Shown: in pieces, positions 7,764-16,649 of the stretch | How the letters are laid out: the number at the start of each line of letters is the position of its first letter | Numbering within the stretch: position 1 is the stretch's first letter | Source: Clostridia bacterium | GTDB lineage: Bacteria; Bacillota; Clostridia; Oscillospirales; Acutalibacteraceae | Length of the DNA: 46,550 bases | Direction of reading: 5' to 3' | Assembly: GCA_017430965.1 (NCBI GenBank) | Contig: JAFRLX010000070.1 | Span: forward strand, 1 to 46,550 | The notes under the pieces: generated by a model | The model's database searches: none | Seen by the model: the letters and a program-made list of their open reading frames with translations, nothing else | What the model was told of the DNA's origin: nothing | Position numbers and translations under genes: made by a program

Positions 7764-10700
7764 ATGTCTGCATTTTTAAAAGCATTACAAAGTTCTGAAG
7801 AAATCAGCTCTGTTATGCGCGATGTGGAGGAATGCACCCTCCCCCTCGCCGTAACAGGGCTTTCGGCGGTTAATAAAGCGGTACTGATTGGCGCTATGTG
7901 TGAGCAGGCAGGCAGGCGCGCGCTTGTGATTACCGAGGAGGAGAGCAGTGCGCTGAAATTGTGCGAAGATTTAAATGCCCTTTTCGGCGGCGCGCATTTT
8001 ATTCCTTACAAAGATTTTTCGCCTGCCGGAACAGAGGCGCGAAGCCGCGATTTTGAGCACAGGCGCTTAGGCGCTTTGGCAAGAATCACCGAAAAGGATT
8101 ACCGCTTCATTGTGCTTTCCGTGGAGAGCGCGATGCAGCTGACCATTCCGCAAAAGCAGTTAAAACAGCACTCCTTTACCATTCGCAAGGGCATGGAAAT
8201 CCCGCAGGAACAGCTGATGGAACAGCTGCTGCAGGCAGGCTATGTGCGCAGCGATATGGTGGATGGAGTGGGGCAATTCTCCCACCGCGGTGAAATTATT
8301 GATTTTTATTCCCCGCAGTTGGAAAATCCGGTGCGTGTGGATTTTTGGGGCGATACCATTGAGGCGATTTACAGCTTTTCTTCGCTTGACCAGCGCCGCA
8401 TTGAAATGGTCAGAACCGTAAAGATTGTACCCGTGCTGCAAACACTGTTTGACGGCAATGCCGATTTCTGCGACAAAGTCGGCGCCTTTTTAAAGCGCCT
8501 TTCCAGAAGCAAAAATGAAGCGGCAAAGCGCTCCATTCGCGCCGATTTGGAGCGTGCGGAGGGCGGTGCAATGCCGAGCGATACCGACCGTTATTTCCCG
8601 CTGGCTTATGAAAAAAGCGAGAGCATTTTTGACTACTGTGCAGCTGACTTGCTCATTCTGTCCGAAAGCGCTAAGGCGGAGCGCCGCTTGAAGGATGTGC
8701 AAAAACTGCTGCGGGAAGAGCTCAAAAGCTTAATTGAAAGCGGCGTGCTTGCCAAGGGTTTGGATACCTTCCACCTGAGCACTGCCGCCTTTGAACAGCG
8801 GGTGGAACAAATGCACCCGGTTTATTTGGAAACACTGCCGCGCGGCTCTTACCCGCTGCCGCTCAAATCACTCTATGCGCTTGCCGCCTACTCGTTGCCG
8901 CTGTGGAAAGGGAAAATGGCGCAGCTTGAAGATGACATTGCCGGTATTGCGCCGGCAAAGGGGCGCTGCGTGCTTTTGGCAGGCACGGCGAAAAACGCAA
9001 AAGCGGTGTACAACGATTTGATTTCCGATGGCATCAGTGCCGTTTATTTTGAACAGTTTCCCACTGCCTTCCCGGCAGGGACAGTCTGTGTGCTGCCCGG
9101 CAGCCTTTCCTCCGGCTTTTATTTCCCGCAGGCAAAGCTGTATCTCTATGCACAAGGCAGCGCGGCGATAAAGAGCAAGCGCACTAAAAATCGCCACCAC
9201 CGCGCCGGTGCCATCCATTCGCTTGAGGAAATTTATCCCGGCGATTACATTGTGCACAACATCCACGGCATCGGCATTTATGCGGGTGTGATGCCCGTCA
9301 CCAGCCAAGGGGTTACTAAGGATTATATTAAAATCACCTATGCTAAGGGTGATGTGCTGTATGTGCCGGTGACCCAGCTTGACCTGGTTTCCAAGTATAT
9401 CGGCGGCGGAGAAAACGCGCGCGTTAAAATCAACACACTCGGTTCATCCGATTGGACCAAGACCAAAGCCAAGGCAAAGGCGGGGATTGTCAAGACCGCA
9501 CAGGAACTCATCGAGTTATATGCCAAGCGGCAGACTGTAAAGGGTTTTGCCTTTCCACCCGATGATGATTTGCAGCGCGACTTTGAACTGCGCTTTCCTT
9601 ATGAAGAAACACCGGACCAAAAGCGCTGTGTGGAGGAAATCAAAAAAGACATGCTTTCCCCGCACCCGATGGACCGACTGCTGTGCGGCGATGTGGGCTT
9701 CGGTAAGACCGAGGTGGCTCTGCGCGCGGCATTCAAAGCGATGGAACACGGCAAGCAGGTAGCCTTGCTGGTGCCGACCACGATTCTTGCCATGCAGCAT
9801 TTCCAAACCATCAGCGCAAGAATGGAAAACTTTGCGCTCAATATTGAAATGCTTTCGCGCTTCAAAACACCTGCCGAGCAAAAGCGGATTAAAGCACAGC
9901 TTGCCAAAGGTCAAATTGACATGGTGGTGGGAACCCACGGGCTCATTGCTAAAGATATCAGCTTTCGCGATTTGGGGCTGCTCATTATTGATGAGGAGCA
10001 GCGCTTCGGCGTGGCGCAAAAAGAAAAAATAAAAGAGCGCTTTCCCGCAGTGGATGTGCTCACTTTATCTGCAACGCCGATACCGCGCACGCTGAGCATG
10101 TCGCTCTCCGGCATTCGCGACATGTCGCTGATTGAAGAAGCGCCGCAGGACAGGCACCCCATTCAAACCTTTGTGATGGAATATGACCAGGGTGTGGTGT
10201 GTGAAGCCATACGCAAGGAACTGCGCCGCGGCGGGCAGGTTTACTATTTGCATAATAAGATTGAAGATATTGAAAGTGTGGCAGGGCGCATTCATCAAGA
10301 GATTCCCTCTGCTAAAATCGGGATTGCTCACGGAGCGATGAGTGAGCGCCAGCTTTCGGACATCTGGCAAAAGCTGCTGGAAGGTGCTATCGATATTCTG
10401 GTTTGCACCACCATTATTGAAACGGGGATTGATGTACCCAATGTCAACACCCTGATTATTGAAAATGCCGACCGCATGGGCTTGGCACAGTTGCACCAAA
10501 TCCGCGGCAGAGTAGGGCGCTCGAACCGCCGCGCCAATGCCTATTTGACCTACCGCGCAGAAGGGGCGCTCAGCGAAGTAGCGACCAGGCGCCTGGAAGC
10601 GGTGCGCGAGTTTACGGAGTTCGGCGCAGGCTTTCGCATTGCCATGCGCGATTTGGAAATTCGCGGTGCCGGCAACATTTTGGGCTCACGGCAGCATGGG

Positions 10701-11243
10701 CAAATGGAAGCTGTGGGCTATGACACCTATGTCAAACTGCTTGCGGAAGCCATTGCCGAGCAAAAAGGGGAGGAACTGCCGGCTTCCACCGAGGAATGTT
10801 TGGTGGACTTGCCGATTACGGCGCACATCAGTGAAAGCTATATTCCGGCGGTTTCGCAGCGCATTGCGATGTATCGGCGCATTTCGGATATTCGCAGCAG
10901 CGCAGATGCACAGGATGTGCTTGAGGAGTTGCAAGACAGGTTCGGCACACCGCCCGCTACCGTGCAAGGCTTGATTGAGATTAGTTTGATGCGCGCCGAG
11001 GCTGCCAAAGCGGATATTTATGAGATTACGCAAAACGGTATGCAGGCAATTTTGAAGGTAAAGGATTTTGACTTTACAGTCTTGCCGCAGCTGCAAAAGG
11101 GGCTCAAAAGAGTGATTCAACTCCATGCCAATCACCAAAAGCCGTATTTAAGCATTAAATTGATAAAGGGAGACAAGCTCACCGATGTGGTGATGCACGC
11201 CCTCGCGATTATGAACGAACACAAGGAGCAAACAAATGCCTAA
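7764..11243 (+). CDS. mfd: Transcription-repair coupling factor (Mfd)
   Basis: The 1159-residue length is typical. Mfd removes RNA polymerase stalled at DNA lesions and recruits UvrA. Visible in order are the UvrB-like N-terminal region (to about 350), the CarD-like polymerase-interaction domain beginning GDYIVHNIHGIGIYAG (about 492), the RecG-type translocase with Walker A GDVGFGKTE (about 642), the DEEQ box in LLIIDEEQRFG (about 741), motif III LSATPIPRT, motif VI QIRGRVGRSNR, and the C-terminal UvrA-masking TRCF domain. The gene ends overlapping the rsmE start by 8 nt, so the two are probably translated together. Confidence 0.97.
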   Translation: MSAFLKALQSSEEISSVMRDVEECTLPLAVTGLSAVNKAVLIGAMCEQAGRRALVITEEESSALKLCEDLNALFGGAHFIPYKDFSPAGTEARSRDFEHRRLGALARITEKDYRFIVLSVESAMQLTIPQKQLKQHSFTIRKGMEIPQEQLMEQLLQAGYVRSDMVDGVGQFSHRGEIIDFYSPQLENPVRVDFWGDTIEAIYSFSSLDQRRIEMVRTVKIVPVLQTLFDGNADFCDKVGAFLKRLSRSKNEAAKRSIRADLERAEGGAMPSDTDRYFPLAYEKSESIFDYCAADLLILSESAKAERRLKDVQKLLREELKSLIESGVLAKGLDTFHLSTAAFEQRVEQMHPVYLETLPRGSYPLPLKSLYALAAYSLPLWKGKMAQLEDDIAGIAPAKGRCVLLAGTAKNAKAVYNDLISDGISAVYFEQFPTAFPAGTVCVLPGSLSSGFYFPQAKLYLYAQGSAAIKSKRTKNRHHRAGAIHSLEEIYPGDYIVHNIHGIGIYAGVMPVTSQGVTKDYIKITYAKGDVLYVPVTQLDLVSKYIGGGENARVKINTLGSSDWTKTKAKAKAGIVKTAQELIELYAKRQTVKGFAFPPDDDLQRDFELRFPYEETPDQKRCVEEIKKDMLSPHPMDRLLCGDVGFGKTEVALRAAFKAMEHGKQVALLVPTTILAMQHFQTISARMENFALNIEMLSRFKTPAEQKRIKAQLAKGQIDMVVGTHGLIAKDISFRDLGLLIIDEEQRFGVAQKEKIKERFPAVDVLTLSATPIPRTLSMSLSGIRDMSLIEEAPQDRHPIQTFVMEYDQGVVCEAIRKELRRGGQVYYLHNKIEDIESVAGRIHQEIPSAKIGIAHGAMSERQLSDIWQKLLEGAIDILVCTTIIETGIDVPNVNTLIIENADRMGLAQLHQIRGRVGRSNRRANAYLTYRAEGALSEVATRRLEAVREFTEFGAGFRIAMRDLEIRGAGNILGSRQHGQMEAVGYDTYVKLLAEAIAEQKGEELPASTEECLVDLPITAHISESYIPAVSQRIAMYRRISDIRSSADAQDVLEELQDRFGTPPATVQGLIEISLMRAEAAKADIYEITQNGMQAILKVKDFDFTVLPQLQKGLKRVIQLHANHQKPYLSIKLIKGDKLTDVVMHALAIMNEHKEQTNA

Positions 11244-11964
11244 GTTTTTTATTGATGCACCGATAGGAGAGCACATTACACTCGGCGGCGAAACTGCCGC
11301 GCACATTGCCAAAAGCCTGCGCATGAAGCCGGGCGAAGAGGTCGTGTTGTGTGACGGTAAGGGTTATGACTATGCCTGCATAATTGAGAGCATCTCCAAA
11401 ACGCAGGTGGAGCTGACGCTTGCATTTAAAACAGCGAGCGAGAGCGAACCGCAGGTGCACGTAGAGATTTACCAAGGATTGCCAAAGGGAGATAAACTTG
11501 CCGAAGTAGTGCGCAAGTGCACCGAACTTGGTGTGAGCGCCTTTCATCCGGTTGAGATGCAGCGCAGTGTGCTGAAATTGGATGCAAAGGCTGCCGAAAA
11601 GAAACTGGTAAGGCTCAAAAAAATTGCCGCCGAAGCGGCGGGACAGGCGCGCCGCGGCATTGTGCCGACTGTTTTTGCGGTAGAACCCTACGAGAAGGCG
11701 TTGGCACAAAACAGCTGCGAAAAAACCATTCTTTTTTATGAAAACGGCGGGCGTGCGCTCAAAGAGATTTTAAGTGAATACAAAGAGGAATCTGTCAAAA
11801 GCATCGCCCTGATTATCGGGCCGGAAGGCGGTTTTGACCCCGCAGAGGTCGAGTTTGCCCGGGCGCAGGGTGCACAGGTCAGCACCCTCGGCAAGCGCAT
11901 TTTGCGCACCGAAACGGCACCGGTCGCCGCCAGCGCAAATGTGTTTTATGAACTTGACAAATAA
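11236..11964 (+). CDS. rsmE: 16S rRNA m3U1498 methyltransferase
   Basis: The 242-residue SPOUT-family enzyme methylates U1498 of 16S rRNA in the assembled small subunit. The N-terminal PUA-like part contains HITLGGETAAHIAKSLRMKPGE. The SAM-binding trefoil-knot region contains LIIGPEGGFDPAEVEFAR and ends LGKRILRTETAPVAA, both hallmarks of RsmE. It overlaps the end of mfd by 8 nt, and its stop codon lies inside a strong 19-bp hairpin (11960-12001) that may terminate the operon. Confidence 0.96.
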   Translation: MPKFFIDAPIGEHITLGGETAAHIAKSLRMKPGEEVVLCDGKGYDYACIIESISKTQVELTLAFKTASESEPQVHVEIYQGLPKGDKLAEVVRKCTELGVSAFHPVEMQRSVLKLDAKAAEKKLVRLKKIAAEAAGQARRGIVPTVFAVEPYEKALAQNSCEKTILFYENGGRALKEILSEYKEESVKSIALIIGPEGGFDPAEVEFARAQGAQVSTLGKRILRTETAPVAASANVFYELDK

Positions 11965-12265
11965 GGCTTTGTCGAGGTCTCCGACCTCGCAAAGCCTTAT
12001 TAATGAATAGTGAATGATGAATAATGAATAATTGTGGTGGCAAGGCTACGCCTTGCAATTTAAAGATTTCTCAACAAGCTCGAAATGACTGAATTCTTAA
12101 TGTTTACAAGGAATTTTACTTGTGTGTAAGGACAAAATCTATCAAATAGAGCGAAGCGGAACGAGTGCGGGTGTCCCGCCCTCATTTTTTCACTATTCAT
12201 TATTCATCATTCATTACAAATAAGGATTTGGGAGTCCGCAAGGGGCTCCGCAAATCCTTATTTGT
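11960..12265. repeat. Nested palindromic repeat block after rsmE
   Basis: This 300-bp non-coding block is bounded by two related hairpins: AATAAGGCTTTG...CAAAGCCTTATT (11960-12001) and ACAAATAAGGATTTG...CAAATCCTTATTTGT (12216-12265). Just inside them lie inverted copies of a 20-mer, TGAATGATGAATAATGAATA at 12011-12030 and its complement at 12194-12213. The inside holds GGCAAGGCTACGCCTTGC and other small dyads. The layout is that of a non-autonomous palindromic element (MITE/REP type). No gene is seen. Confidence 0.55.
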
Positions 12266-12329
12266 TGTTGACAACTGTCACAAAAAATGTTTAAATAGAA
12301 AAGCTTAATAAAATTTATGGAGAAGAAAA

Positions 12330-13160
12330 GTGAAAAAAGTATTCGGAAGATATTTTAGAATAAAGGATGAGCCTCTGTGGCTGGTGATTACCTTTTTTGC
12401 GTTTGAAGCGTTTTGCTTATTTACGCTGTGTTACTCTGCCTTTTACTTAAAAAACTTCGAGTTTGTGTGCTTAAGTTTGACAAGCGCTTTCTTTGTGTTT
12501 TTCCCCTGGTGCGTGCAGCGTTGGCTGCATATAGAATTCACTCCGGGGATGAAAGTGTTAATCTTTATTATGGCGGTCACTGCCGCCATGGCAGGGCACG
12601 TGTATAAGTTCTACCACTATGTACCGATGTATGACAAAATTCTGCATTGCTATTTCGGTTTTCTCTTTGCGCCGTTCGGCTTTATGATTCCCATGATTGC
12701 CGACCGCAACAGCGACAAGAAATCGCACACCGCATTGTGCGTGCTGATGGCGTTCACTTCGGTGGTTACCGTTTCGGTAATTTGGGAATTGATTGAATTT
12801 GGTGTGGACACCATTTTCCATATGGACTTGCAAAGGGACTATGTTGTCAACCGCATGACCTCCTATGACCTCTTTGGTGAAAGCACCGGTAAAATGCATT
12901 ACTTAGAAGACATTGTCAAAACCATTATTTACACGGCGGATGGAAACAGTGTCGAGTTCAACGGCGGCTATTTGGATATCGGGCTTTACGATTCCATGCT
13001 TGATTTGCTCGTGGCAGTTATCGGCGCAGGGCTGTTCAGCCTGCTGTATTTGATTAAAAACGGCAAGGTGGTCGGCTTTATGGTGCCTAAGCTTTTGCCC
13101 TGGGACAAAAAAGAGTACCAAAAGTATAAACAGGAAAATCCGCCAAAGAAAAAGAAATAA
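12330..13160 (+). CDS. Polytopic membrane protein, DUF2238/YjdF-like
   Basis: The 276-residue protein starts at GTG with GGAGAAG about 5 nt upstream. It has some six to seven hydrophobic segments (about 18-36, 40-58, 72-90, 106-124, 138-158 and 230-248) and a basic, soluble C-terminus ending NPPKKKK. Polar residues sit inside membrane-flanking motifs: YDKILHCYFGF, WELIEFGVD, and GLYDSMLDLLVAVIGAG. This spaced D/H...W-E...EF..D...D pattern recalls the YjdF/DUF2238 family of inner-membrane proteins of unknown function. It is followed by its own terminator, so it is monocistronic. The role is not known. Confidence 0.8.
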   Translation: MKKVFGRYFRIKDEPLWLVITFFAFEAFCLFTLCYSAFYLKNFEFVCLSLTSAFFVFFPWCVQRWLHIEFTPGMKVLIFIMAVTAAMAGHVYKFYHYVPMYDKILHCYFGFLFAPFGFMIPMIADRNSDKKSHTALCVLMAFTSVVTVSVIWELIEFGVDTIFHMDLQRDYVVNRMTSYDLFGESTGKMHYLEDIVKTIIYTADGNSVEFNGGYLDIGLYDSMLDLLVAVIGAGLFSLLYLIKNGKVVGFMVPKLLPWDKKEYQKYKQENPPKKKK

Positions 13161-13163
13161 TTG

Positions 13164-13199
13164 AAAATCAGCGAGGGTGTTCTCGCTGATTTTTTCTTA
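13164..13199 (+). terminator. Intrinsic terminator
   Basis: AAAATCAGCGAG (13164-13175) pairs with CTCGCTGATTTT (13182-13193) around GGTGTT and runs into a T-tract. Confidence 0.9.
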
Positions 13200-13207
13200 T
13201 ATAGCTA

Positions 13208-13235
13208 TTTACTAATTTGTTTTTTCTGTTATAAT
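13208..13235 (+). promoter_or_regulatory. Extended -10 promoter for the anchored Thr-rich protein
   Basis: TATAAT (13230-13235) is preceded by TG in TGTTATAAT, an extended -10 element. TTTACT (13208-13213), spaced by 16 nt, is a weak -35. The transcript would begin about 25 nt before the gene start at 13267. Confidence 0.6.
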
Positions 13236-13266
13236 AAAAATAACTGTTATCGTGAAGGGAAATGAA

Positions 13267-15159
13267 ATGGACGATATTTTTGCGGCGGCAAAACAAGGCA
13301 ATAAAGCCTCAATCAAGGGACTCTACAACAGCTCTGTAAGCAGCGCTTACGGAGCGGTGAGTGCTGTGGTGGAGGATGAGCAAGCAGCAGCGGAGATTGT
13401 AAAAGAGATTTACATTTCCGCTTTTTCTCAAGCTGCGACTTATGATGAATTCTTCCAGCTGCTCAACAAAAGGGCAACCACCGCCTGTTCCCTCGCGCTC
13501 TCCAAAAGTGTCAAAATAAACACGATTGCGCCGACACAAGGGGCGTTTGCCGACCTTGCGGAAATGGCGCTGCCGGAGGAACTCAAACACTTTGATGCAT
13601 CGCTGGCAAACATCGTTGTTACCGACACCGAACAGAAAAAGAAGAAAAAAGCGTTTTCAAAATCCAAAAAACGCGAGCCTGCTACGCAAGCCGGTGAACT
13701 GAAGAGTTTTAATGAATACCTGCAAAAGCAGGAATTTGCAGATTTTGATGATTATGAGCCCGAAAAGGAAGAAGAGGAGCAAAAGCCGAAAAGCCTGGCT
13801 GAAAAGCTGCAAAGGGAAGAAATTGAAATCAGCAGCGAACAAGCTTTGCTGGAGCAAAAGGAGCTGTTAAAAAACAAGCGGACAGCTATTATCGCTTTTG
13901 TTTTGGCAGCGGTGATTTTGGCAGGCGCTGTCAGCACCTATTTTATCACCAAGCATGTGCTGGAGCACAAGGCACAGTCCGACATTTCGGCGGTAGCCGT
14001 AAACACGGAACCTCACCTCGATAAAACCTACAATGAAAAGCAGGCGATTGAGGCATATCGGGATTATCTCAATAAAGTGCTCATCAAAAAGTTCGGCAAA
14101 GCCACAACCGAACGCGTTGTTTCTTATAACGAAACGGGGGATGTCGGTTCAAGCCGCCTCAACGGGTTGATTTCATATAAAGTTTTGGATATTGACGGCG
14201 ATAAAAAAATGGAACTGGCAGCCGTGATTTGTCAAGTCAATTACGATAATAAAAATTTCTATACATATCAGTTTAAACTCTTTTTATACCGCTTTGCCGA
14301 CAAAAAAGTCAAAGCAATTAAGGAAGACTATCCCCTGATAGAATACAGCACCTATAACCGCGGTGAAGATTACCATTTCGGCAGTTTCAATATGTTTATC
14401 AAGCAGGTGAAAACCGAAAAAGGAGAGTACTACCTTTATGCGGAGGCTGCCGGCAAAGATATGATGGTCAGTTCTTACCATTATTATGAAAGCGATAAAC
14501 TGTTTGAGGCGGAGAGGTTTGCCTTCTTCCGTTGGGATAAGCAGAATATGATTTTCATGCAGCGCCGGCTTGACGGCACCTATGAGCCGCTGTATTTGAT
14601 GCTCAGAGGGATGTATGAAGAAAATGCCGACAAGATTTCGCAAGACTTTAAAGAGCAGATGGGTGAATACGGCTTCCGGCTGGGCAATGCGCATGTAAAG
14701 TGTGCCAGCGGCAAGGCGTTTGCCAAGATGTATAACGAAGCGTTTAAGCGCCTCGGGTACAAACTGGAATCCTGGAATTTCAGCGCGGATACCGAGGATA
14801 AAAAGGATTATATCTGCTACCTGCGCAGCTTAGAAGAGCAGGGCGATATGCTCTCTAAGCGAACGGTGGTAAAATTGGTTGATTTTTCCGCTTTGGATGC
14901 CTTCCTGGAGGGTGGAGACCCGATGCGGGAAGAGGAGGATGAGACAACAGAAGTGGAGTTGGTAGATATTCCGACAACGGCGCCGACAACCACAACCACC
15001 AAGAAAGAAACGACCACCAAGGAGGAAGAAACCACCGAGGAAGAAACCACGAAGCAAACGCAGGCGCCGACCACGCGGGCAACTACCCAAGCGCCGAACA
15101 CGCGCGCCACCACACAGGCGCCCACCCAAGCGCCCTCAAGGGCACAGGCACAGCCGTAA
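13267..15159 (+). CDS. Single-pass membrane protein with sigma-like N-terminus and Thr/Pro-rich tail
   Basis: The product is about 630 residues. Residues 1-90 (MDDIFAAAKQGNKASIKGLY...) resemble the helical region-2 fold of ECF sigma factors, but without an obvious DNA-binding region 4. An acidic/charged cytoplasmic stretch follows, then a single membrane helix near 203-222 (TAIIAFVLAAVILAGAVSTY). The ~320-residue extracellular domain has a DIDGDKKMELA calcium-loop-like motif near 305. The C-terminal 70 residues are low-complexity TTK/TRATTQAP repeats. The topology suggests a sensor or anchored wall protein, with the N-terminus inside. AAGGGA 7 nt before this ATG favours it over an upstream GTG. 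I do not recognise the extracellular domain. Confidence 0.8.
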   Translation: MDDIFAAAKQGNKASIKGLYNSSVSSAYGAVSAVVEDEQAAAEIVKEIYISAFSQAATYDEFFQLLNKRATTACSLALSKSVKINTIAPTQGAFADLAEMALPEELKHFDASLANIVVTDTEQKKKKKAFSKSKKREPATQAGELKSFNEYLQKQEFADFDDYEPEKEEEEQKPKSLAEKLQREEIEISSEQALLEQKELLKNKRTAIIAFVLAAVILAGAVSTYFITKHVLEHKAQSDISAVAVNTEPHLDKTYNEKQAIEAYRDYLNKVLIKKFGKATTERVVSYNETGDVGSSRLNGLISYKVLDIDGDKKMELAAVICQVNYDNKNFYTYQFKLFLYRFADKKVKAIKEDYPLIEYSTYNRGEDYHFGSFNMFIKQVKTEKGEYYLYAEAAGKDMMVSSYHYYESDKLFEAERFAFFRWDKQNMIFMQRRLDGTYEPLYLMLRGMYEENADKISQDFKEQMGEYGFRLGNAHVKCASGKAFAKMYNEAFKRLGYKLESWNFSADTEDKKDYICYLRSLEEQGDMLSKRTVVKLVDFSALDAFLEGGDPMREEEDETTEVELVDIPTTAPTTTTTKKETTTKEEETTEEETTKQTQAPTTRATTQAPNTRATTQAPTQAPSRAQAQP

Positions 15160-15185
15160 GGCAAGAAATACCGAACATAAAAAGA

Positions 15186-15225
15186 ACCGGGCTGTCTCAA
15201 TGGAGACAGCCCGGTTTTATATCTT
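15186..15225. terminator. Bidirectional terminator between convergent genes
   Basis: A perfect 13-bp stem (15186-15198 with 15203-15215, loop AATG) has T-rich sequence on the plus side and an A-rich flank that becomes a T-run on the minus side. It serves the gene ending at 15159 and hom. Confidence 0.9.
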
Positions 15226-15229
15226 TTTG

Positions 15230-16453
15230 TCAGTTATCTGTCAGGACTCTGATTTTAGCGGCAATGGTAAAATCGGCAATAGAGGCAAGTTTGGCATCCA
15301 GTTCACTTTCCGTTTGACAGGGGGTGATAAAAGCAACTTCATCCAGCGGAGCGCCTTGCAGGCTTAAGAAACTGACTTCACCCAAGGCTTCTTTGACTGC
15401 GTTGATGTCGCCCGTACCTCTGACATAGTAAGCGCTTTGGCAGTTTTTGTGGTCTTCCACAAAGGCGGCATCTCTTTCGCCCCAGCCGAAGTTCTTGCGC
15501 TTTTGAGCGTGCATGGCGCAATCAATCATATCGCCCACACAAGCACTGGCAGTCGGCAGGGAGCCGGCGCCTTTGCCGTAGAAGAACACTTCATCCACCA
15601 TATCGCCGACAACCACAATGCCGTTGAAAACATCGCTTACCGTGGCAATTTGGTTGGATTTCGGCACAAAGAACGGAGAAACAATGGCATCAATTTTACC
15701 ACTGTCCAGCTTGCGGCAATAGCCTAAAAGCTTGATTTCGTAGCCGTTTGCCTTGGCATAGGAAACATCGCGGATTTGAATGTCCTGTATTCCCTGCGTG
15801 GCAACCTGTTCGGGGTCAATATGCTTGCCGAAACAGATAGAAGCCAAAATGCAGGTTTTTCTGCAAACATCGGCACCGGCAATATCGGCTGTCGGGTCTT
15901 TTTCGGCATAGCCCAATTGCTGTGCCAGGGAAAGCGCCTCTTCAAACGGCATATCCTCATTGTACATTTTTGTGAGAATGAAATTGGTGGTGCCGTTAAG
16001 GATGCCGTAGAACTGCTCCATGCGGTTTGCGGCAAGGCATTGCCATAAGGGTCTTAAAATCGGCACACCGCCGCCGACACTGGCTTCAAAGAGGTAATTG
16101 ACATTGTGCTCTTTTGCCGTGGTGAGCAGTTCATAGCCGTAGGTGGCAACCAATTCTTTATTTGAAGAAACCACATGCTTGCCGGCTTCCAAAAGGCGCT
16201 TGGTAAAATCATAGGCGGGATTGGTGCCGCCCATAGCTTCACAGACCAACTGCACCTCGGAATCGTTGAGAATGTCTTCAAAATTCCTGGTGAGCTTGTC
16301 TTCAAAAATATCGCCCGGAAAATCTCTCAAATCAAGCACATATTTGAGCTCAATTTTTTCTCCTAATTTGGCTTCTATGATATCGGCGTTTTTGTACAGA
16401 ATGTTTCCGACACCGGAACCGACCACGCCGTAACCCAAAATTGCTGCTTTCAT
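15230..16453 (-). CDS. hom: Homoserine dehydrogenase
   Basis: The 407-residue enzyme reduces aspartate-semialdehyde to homoserine, the branch point to threonine and methionine. The N-terminal NAD(P)-binding motif is ILGYGVVGSG (5-14). The catalytic domain has SSNKELVATYG, the substrate loop GILNGTTNFIL and DPTADIAGADVCRK. The last ~80 residues, beginning near YYVRGTGDINAVKEALGE, have the layout of an ACT domain, so feedback control by an amino acid such as threonine is likely. It is transcribed alone, against the gene before it, and no T-box or riboswitch is visible upstream. Confidence 0.96.
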   Translation of the reverse strand: MKAAILGYGVVGSGVGNILYKNADIIEAKLGEKIELKYVLDLRDFPGDIFEDKLTRNFEDILNDSEVQLVCEAMGGTNPAYDFTKRLLEAGKHVVSSNKELVATYGYELLTTAKEHNVNYLFEASVGGGVPILRPLWQCLAANRMEQFYGILNGTTNFILTKMYNEDMPFEEALSLAQQLGYAEKDPTADIAGADVCRKTCILASICFGKHIDPEQVATQGIQDIQIRDVSYAKANGYEIKLLGYCRKLDSGKIDAIVSPFFVPKSNQIATVSDVFNGIVVVGDMVDEVFFYGKGAGSLPTASACVGDMIDCAMHAQKRKNFGWGERDAAFVEDHKNCQSAYYVRGTGDINAVKEALGEVSFLSLQGAPLDEVAFITPCQTESELDAKLASIADFTIAAKIRVLTDN

Positions 16454-16565
16454 TTTAGCATAACCCCTTTTTTTGAATTATACTAATAATAGCATTATCG
16501 GCATTTATATGCAAGTTTTCAGGGAAAGTTTTTTTCATTTTTATAAAATCTTTACATTTGCGTTG

Positions 16566-16593
16566 TTGAATTCCTACCTAAATCGTGTATAAT
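16566..16593 (+). promoter_or_regulatory. Promoter of the AI-2E permease gene
   Basis: TTGAAT (16566-16571) and TATAAT (16588-16593) are spaced by 16 nt, about 56 nt before the gene start at 16650. Confidence 0.7.
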
Positions 16594-16649
16594 AAAAACA
16601 GAACATTTTGGCGCAAACGGTTTTTTGTGCCAAACGGAAAGGAAAGTAT

